Assembly (NCBI RefSeq): GCF_040448305.1
Contig: NZ_CP148752.1
Coordinates: 4,154,001-4,218,000, forward strand
From: Pseudomonas fluorescens
GTDB taxonomy: Bacteria > Pseudomonadota > Gammaproteobacteria > Pseudomonadales > Pseudomonadaceae
DNA: 64,000 nucleotides
Direction: 5' to 3'
Shown here: positions 60,201 to 64,000 of the stretch, piece by piece
Position numbering within the stretch: position 1 is the stretch's first letter
Layout of the letters: every line of letters begins with the position of its first letter
Made by a program: the position numbers and the translations under genes
Notes under the pieces: generated by a model
Told to the model about the DNA's origin: nothing
Database searches by the model: none
What the model saw: only the letters and a program-made list of their open reading frames with translations

Positions 60201-60863
60201 TCAGCCACCCAGCGCAATGATTGCAAGGATCAGCACGCCCCCCGTGGCGGCCATGATCACCCCACCCTGCCATTGCGTGGCGCCAGCGTATCTGGCGAGC
60301 ATCCAGCCTGCGATGAACAGCACCACGAGGCCGATCAGGTTGGACAGGCGGATGGCGAGTGCCGTCTGATCGAGCAGTATGAACGGCACCACCAGCGGAA
60401 ATGTCGAGCCCACGACCAACAGGAAAACACCGAGAGCGCCCCTGAAGTCGTTCCAGCCCAGGCCTGCCCTGATCGGCAAGGGGGGCTGCTCGAGCAGCCG
60501 ACGGCGCAACAACTCCAGGCCCTCGCTGCCGGCCAATGCCGCAAACTGCAATGGCAACACCTGCGCAACGAGCGCCTGACCGGCCGCGGCGTCCGCGCCA
60601 TTGCGCAGGGCCATGTACAGCTTGATCCTGCGCGTGCGCTCGACCAGCGCGCGCAACAGGTACATGACCGCATCCGCCAGTCCCCAGGCGAGATTGCAGC
60701 CGAGTGCGGCAATCATCATCGTGCGTTCGGCTGCCTGGTCTGCCGTGGCCACGCTGATGGTGCCGGTGAACGTCATGGCCATCAGCAGGCCGAAGATCAC
60801 CTCGGTAATGCGCTCGACAGGGTCAAGTACAGGCGCCCTCTCGAATCGACCATTGGTTGGCAT
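60201..60863 (-). CDS. VIT/CCC1-like membrane protein
   Basis: 220 residues, about five membrane segments. The first has DPVERITEVIFGLLMAMTFT, as in VIT1/CCC1 transporters that move iron or manganese, but the usual metal-binding loop (Glu-rich helices) is not obvious. GAGGTG lies six bases before the ATG at 60863, which decides against a longer open frame to 60986. The stop is 77 bases before the start of the sterol-desaturase gene downstream on the same strand, so co-transcription is possible. Confidence 0.65.
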   Translation of the reverse strand: MPTNGRFERAPVLDPVERITEVIFGLLMAMTFTGTISVATADQAAERTMMIAALGCNLAWGLADAVMYLLRALVERTRRIKLYMALRNGADAAAGQALVAQVLPLQFAALAGSEGLELLRRRLLEQPPLPIRAGLGWNDFRGALGVFLLVVGSTFPLVVPFILLDQTALAIRLSNLIGLVVLFIAGWMLARYAGATQWQGGVIMAATGGVLILAIIALGG

Positions 60864-61014
60864 GAATTCACCTCGTCGGAGTGTGCTTGCACGATATCGG
60901 TCAACGCTTCGGCCAGGCACCGGTTGTTCCGGCTGGATATCCGCATCCCCGTCAAGTGTAGATTGAACGGCTACACTCATGCGCACACGTTATCCGCTTC
61001 AAGAGGAGTGGTTC

Positions 61015-61386
61015 ATGCTTGATTACTTCGCCCTGGGCCTGCTGGTCTTTGTCGGGCTTGTCCTGTTTTACGGGATCATTCTGCTCCACGACATCCCCTA
61101 TGAAATTGCCGTACACCGCAACCACCCTCACCAGGATGCAATCCACGCCACCGGCTGGGTCAGCCTGTTCACCTTACACGCGCTATGGCCGTTCCTGTGG
61201 ATCTGGGCGATGGCCTATCGAGAGGACCGGGGCTGGGGTTTCAGTGACGGACATTCAGCAAAAAGTCATGTGGTTCACCTCGAACAACAGGTCGCCGAAC
61301 TGCAAGGCCGGATCGAGCGCCTCGAGGCGGCGACGGGCACGACGCAGAACCGGGTACCAACGGACAATCTCGGCGAGGGCATTTGA
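61015..61386 (+). CDS. DUF3302 inner-membrane protein (YiaW-like)
   Basis: 123 residues, two membrane segments (MLDYFALGLLVFVGLVLFYG and WVSLFTLHALWPFLWIWAMA) and a cytoplasmic tail with a coiled coil (VVHLEQQVAELQGRIERLEA). The layout matches E. coli YiaW. GAGGAG lies six to seven bases before the ATG at 61015. The HlyD-type gene follows after three bases, so they form an operon. Confidence 0.83.
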   Translation: MLDYFALGLLVFVGLVLFYGIILLHDIPYEIAVHRNHPHQDAIHATGWVSLFTLHALWPFLWIWAMAYREDRGWGFSDGHSAKSHVVHLEQQVAELQGRIERLEAATGTTQNRVPTDNLGEGI

Positions 61387-61389
61387 GCC

Positions 61390-62349
61390 ATGGATCTCTT
61401 ACTCATTCTGACGTATGCCGCTCTCTGCGTAGCCATCTTCAAGATCTTCCGCATCCCCCTGAACAAATGGACGGTGCCCACGGCGGTGCTGGGCGGAGTC
61501 GTGATTATCGGCGCGCTGATTTTCACGATGAACTACAACCACCCCTATTCCGAGGTGGCGCGTTCCTATTTCGTATCGGTTCCGGTGATACCCGTGGTCA
61601 GTGGCCAGGTGATCGATGTACCGGTGAAGACCAACCAGCCCCTGGAAAAAGGCGATGTGCTGTTTCGCATCGATCCCGCGCCGTTCGAGTACCGACTGAA
61701 ATCCCTCAAGGCACAGCTGATTGCCGCCCAGGCCGATCGCGCGCGGATCACCGAGCTGATCAAGCGTAATTTCAGTACCCAACGGGAACTGGACATTGTG
61801 GTCGCGCGCAGTGATGACCTGAAGGCACAACTGGACAACGTGCAGTACGAACTCGACAACACCACCGTCCGCGCGCCGAGCAAAGGCTTCGTCACCCACG
61901 TTTCGTTGCGTCCGGGCATGATGGCGACCAAGTTGCCACTGCGCCCTTCGATGGTCTTCATTCCCGCCGAAGGGCATTACTTCGCGGCGTGGATGCGGCA
62001 GAACAGCCTGTTGCGCCTGACCGAGGGCGACGAGGCCGAAGTCGCTTTTGACGGCATTCCCGGAAAGGTTTTCGAAGGCAAGGTCAAAACCGTGGTTTCG
62101 GTCATCGCCGAAGGCCAGGTTCAACCGTCGGGCACGCTGATCGGCTTCACTGGATCACCACCGGCCGGCCGGGTTCCGGTGATCATTGAAATCACCGATC
62201 CCGACTATGCCCAGTACGCCGGCCAGATGCCCGGCGGTGCGTACGGGCAGGCGGCGTTGTACAGCCAGCATTTCCATCACATCGCGATGATGCGCAAAAT
62301 CCTTCTGCGCATGGCCGCCTGGATGAACTACATCTTTCCGTTCCACTAA
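61390..62349 (+). CDS. HlyD-family membrane fusion protein (YiaV-like)
   Basis: 319 residues. An N-terminal membrane anchor region precedes a lipoyl/biotinyl-like half (VSGQVIDVPVKTNQPLEKGD), a coiled-coil hairpin (LKSLKAQLIAAQADRARITE...LDIVVARSDDLKAQLDNVQY) and a second lipoyl half (TTVRAPSKGFVTHVSLRPG). These are periplasmic adaptor proteins that link an inner-membrane pump to an outer-membrane channel. Together with DUF3302 it corresponds to the YiaW-YiaV pair; no ABC or RND pump gene is present. Confidence 0.85.
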   Translation: MDLLLILTYAALCVAIFKIFRIPLNKWTVPTAVLGGVVIIGALIFTMNYNHPYSEVARSYFVSVPVIPVVSGQVIDVPVKTNQPLEKGDVLFRIDPAPFEYRLKSLKAQLIAAQADRARITELIKRNFSTQRELDIVVARSDDLKAQLDNVQYELDNTTVRAPSKGFVTHVSLRPGMMATKLPLRPSMVFIPAEGHYFAAWMRQNSLLRLTEGDEAEVAFDGIPGKVFEGKVKTVVSVIAEGQVQPSGTLIGFTGSPPAGRVPVIIEITDPDYAQYAGQMPGGAYGQAALYSQHFHHIAMMRKILLRMAAWMNYIFPFH

Positions 62350-62361
62350 CCCGGCATCGAC

Positions 62362-62397
62362 GGCAACTGGCTCAATCCTTGAATTGGGTCAGTTGCC
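62362..62397. terminator. Hairpin between convergent genes
   Basis: GGCAACTG and CAGTTGCC pair across an imperfect inner stem (TCAAT with ATTGG) between the stops of the HlyD-type gene and the TonB receptor gene. There is no T-run. Confidence 0.5.
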
Positions 62398-62431
62398 GGC
62401 CGGTTGTGCCAGACGCCTGGCATCCGTCGCT

Positions 62432-64000
62432 TTACATGTCGTAGCGCAGAATCAACCCCACCGTGCGAGGTGCGCCGGCATCGACGATGTCGCCACTGCG
62501 GTTGTTGGTGATGTATTCCTTGTCGAAGGCGTTCTTCACGAAACCGGACACGGCAACGTTTTTGGTGACCTTGTATTCGGTGTTGAAGTTGGCCAGCCAA
62601 TAGTTGTCGCTCTGACGCTCGCCGGTGACCTGCCCTGCGTCGTCGAACTCGTATTCCGACGGAGTGGTGCTCTGGTAGGTGACATCGGTGTTGAACGTCA
62701 GGCGGTCGTCCCAACGATAGGTGCCGCCGACCGACATCTTGTACTTGGGCGCATACAGGAACGATTCGCCGCTCATGTCGCGGCCATCACCTGTGACGAA
62801 GTCCTTGTACTTGCCATCGGTGATGGCACCACCGGCGGTCAGGGTCAGTTGCTCGGTAAGGTCTTTTTCGACGAAGACTTCCAGGCCCTTGATGTCGCTG
62901 CTGCCGGCGTTGAAGATGTGAGCGAACTGTGTGTCCGGGTCCAGCACGCTGACCTGCTGGTCCTTCCAGTCGGTGTAGTACAGGTTGGCGCGGGTCCGCA
63001 GGGTCTGGTCGAAGAACGAACCCCGGTAGGACAACTCGTAGTTGGTGGTGTACTCCGGATCGTACGGTTCGTGACCGCCACCGGCACGGACGTTGACGCC
63101 ACCGCCGCGATAGCCTTTCTGCACCATGAATCCCAGGTACTGATTGGCGGCCAGTTCATGGTCGATACCCAGTTTCGGCAACAGCGCATCAAACGACTTG
63201 CTGACATTGCCAGGGCTGGAGAAGTCGTCCTGGTCGATATCGGTGTCGTTGGTCTCGTGGTCGTAGCGCAGACCGGTGATCAAGGTCCAGCGCGGGGCGA
63301 ACGTCCAGTTGATTTCACCGAACACTGCCTGGTTTTCAATCGTCGTGTCGCCCTTGGCGGTGCCGAACAGTTCGTCGTCGAACAGCAATTTGTCGTGGAA
63401 GTTGTTGGTACTGCGGCCGTAATAGGCGCCGACGAAGCTCTTCACGGTGTCCGAGGCGTAATTCAGACGCAGTTCCTGACTGAACAGGTCGCCGTCCTGC
63501 TTGCGCAGAACCACCTGGTTGTCCACGGCCGTCTGGTCGAAGTCCAGGCGGGCGTCGTAGTCCGAGCTGGTATTGGCCGTGAGGCTGGTCAGGGACCAGT
63601 GATCGTCCAGGCGGTAATCGACCTTGGCGCTGACGGTGTCCTGGCTGAGTTTGTCGTACGCATCGGTATTGGATGAAATCTTGTAGTAGCGGACCTTGTC
63701 GTTTTCACGCATGACCGAGTTGTCGCCCTTGCGGCTTTCACCGTGGGCGTAGGTCAGCAGCACATCGAGATCGTCGTTGGGCAGGATCAACAGCTTGCCG
63801 CGGGCATTGCTGGTACGGGTCGGGTTGGCGTCGTTACCCAGTGCGATATTGTCTATATAGCCGTCGCCTTCCTGATAATCCACGGCGATACGGCCGGCTA
63901 TCTTGTCGTCGACGATCGAACCGCCGCCGGCCACTGCCGCTCCGCGCTCGTTGTAGTTCCCGGCGTTGGTCTGCGCGGAAAAACTCGGTTCGAAGGTTGG
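62432..64000 (-). CDS. TonB-dependent outer-membrane receptor, C-terminal part (truncated by window edge)
   Basis: 522 residues are visible and the frame is still open at the last base, so the N-terminal plug and the signal peptide lie to the right. The visible part is the 22-strand barrel: LFSQELRLNYASDTVKSFVG, WTLITGLRYDHETNDTDID, YLGFMVQKGYRGGGVNVRAG, LSYRGSFFDQTLRTRANLYY and the C-terminal NAFDKEYITNNRSG, ending RYDM. The wording resembles receptors for siderophores of the FyuA/pesticin or related groups. No Arg-rich TonB box is visible as that is off the window. Convergent with the HlyD-type gene. Confidence 0.85.
   Translation of the reverse strand, partial: PTFEPSFSAQTNAGNYNERGAAVAGGGSIVDDKIAGRIAVDYQEGDGYIDNIALGNDANPTRTSNARGKLLILPNDDLDVLLTYAHGESRKGDNSVMRENDKVRYYKISSNTDAYDKLSQDTVSAKVDYRLDDHWSLTSLTANTSSDYDARLDFDQTAVDNQVVLRKQDGDLFSQELRLNYASDTVKSFVGAYYGRSTNNFHDKLLFDDELFGTAKGDTTIENQAVFGEINWTFAPRWTLITGLRYDHETNDTDIDQDDFSSPGNVSKSFDALLPKLGIDHELAANQYLGFMVQKGYRGGGVNVRAGGGHEPYDPEYTTNYELSYRGSFFDQTLRTRANLYYTDWKDQQVSVLDPDTQFAHIFNAGSSDIKGLEVFVEKDLTEQLTLTAGGAITDGKYKDFVTGDGRDMSGESFLYAPKYKMSVGGTYRWDDRLTFNTDVTYQSTTPSEYEFDDAGQVTGERQSDNYWLANFNTEYKVTKNVAVSGFVKNAFDKEYITNNRSGDIVDAGAPRTVGLILRYDM

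Overview
The window is a 64 kb stretch of a GC-rich gamma-proteobacterial chromosome, almost certainly from the Pseudomonas fluorescens group. The evidence is the gene content (gamma-glutamylated putrescine pathway with its ABC transporter, LsfA-type peroxiredoxin, CigR-like protein, heavy-metal-type sensor kinase) and 14 copies of the TGTGGGAGCGAG(C/T)(C/T)TGCTCGCGA repeat typical of that group. No rRNA, tRNA, CRISPR, insertion sequence, integrase or prophage gene was seen. This is core and near-core chromosome, with a few accessory patches.

Layout. 0-3 kb: tail of a heavy-metal-type sensor kinase and a large MscS-family channel. 3-7 kb: an aldehyde dehydrogenase with a periplasmic cytochrome c, divergent from a porin. 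7-10.4 kb: a DeoR/GlpR repressor, a 22-residue membrane peptide and an ornithine decarboxylase of SpeC/SpeF type. 10.4-13.8 kb: polyphosphate kinase 2, a SulP permease and a small lipoprotein. 14-19.7 kb: an AraC regulator, an autotransporter whose passenger is a tyrosine phosphatase, a glycine-rich secreted protein, a CigR-like protein and an AT-richer acetyltransferase preceded by five CCCTG repeats. 19.8-30.8 kb: a complete putrescine uptake and degradation block (PuuR-like regulator, PuuB, PuuC, PuuA, PuuD, PotG-PotH-PotI, PotF). 31-34.3 kb: ThpR and a set of small proteins. 34.4-40.7 kb: a glycolate block (lactate/glycolate permease, GlcD, GlcE, GlcF, GlcG). 40.8-46 kb: exported dienelactone hydrolase, 1-Cys peroxiredoxin, Tat-type aldo/keto reductase, alpha/beta hydrolase, a secreted protein and a four-cysteine regulator.

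45.9-53.9 kb holds the most interesting region: a LysR regulator divergent from a tightly packed operon of a semialdehyde dehydrogenase, an atypical M19 'dipeptidase', a 27-residue peptide overlapping the next start, a BCCT transporter, a 579-residue protein of no family I recognise, a DUF3726 protein and a RidA deaminase. It reads as a dedicated uptake-and-catabolism route for an unidentified betaine-like or amino compound. 54-64 kb: a double-CAP secreted protein, a candidate structured RNA on the minus strand (about 55045-55290), a GFA-type protein, a beta-propeller protein, a regulator with two DNA-binding regions, a DUF899 protein, a 27-residue membrane peptide, a sterol-desaturase-like enzyme, a VIT-like membrane protein, a YiaW/YiaV-type pair and the C-terminal part of a TonB-dependent receptor that runs off the right edge.

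Many operons are closed by strong hairpins and separated by paired inverted repeats (REPINs), eight of which span exactly 90 bp. Functions are inferred from motifs read by eye; no database search was possible.
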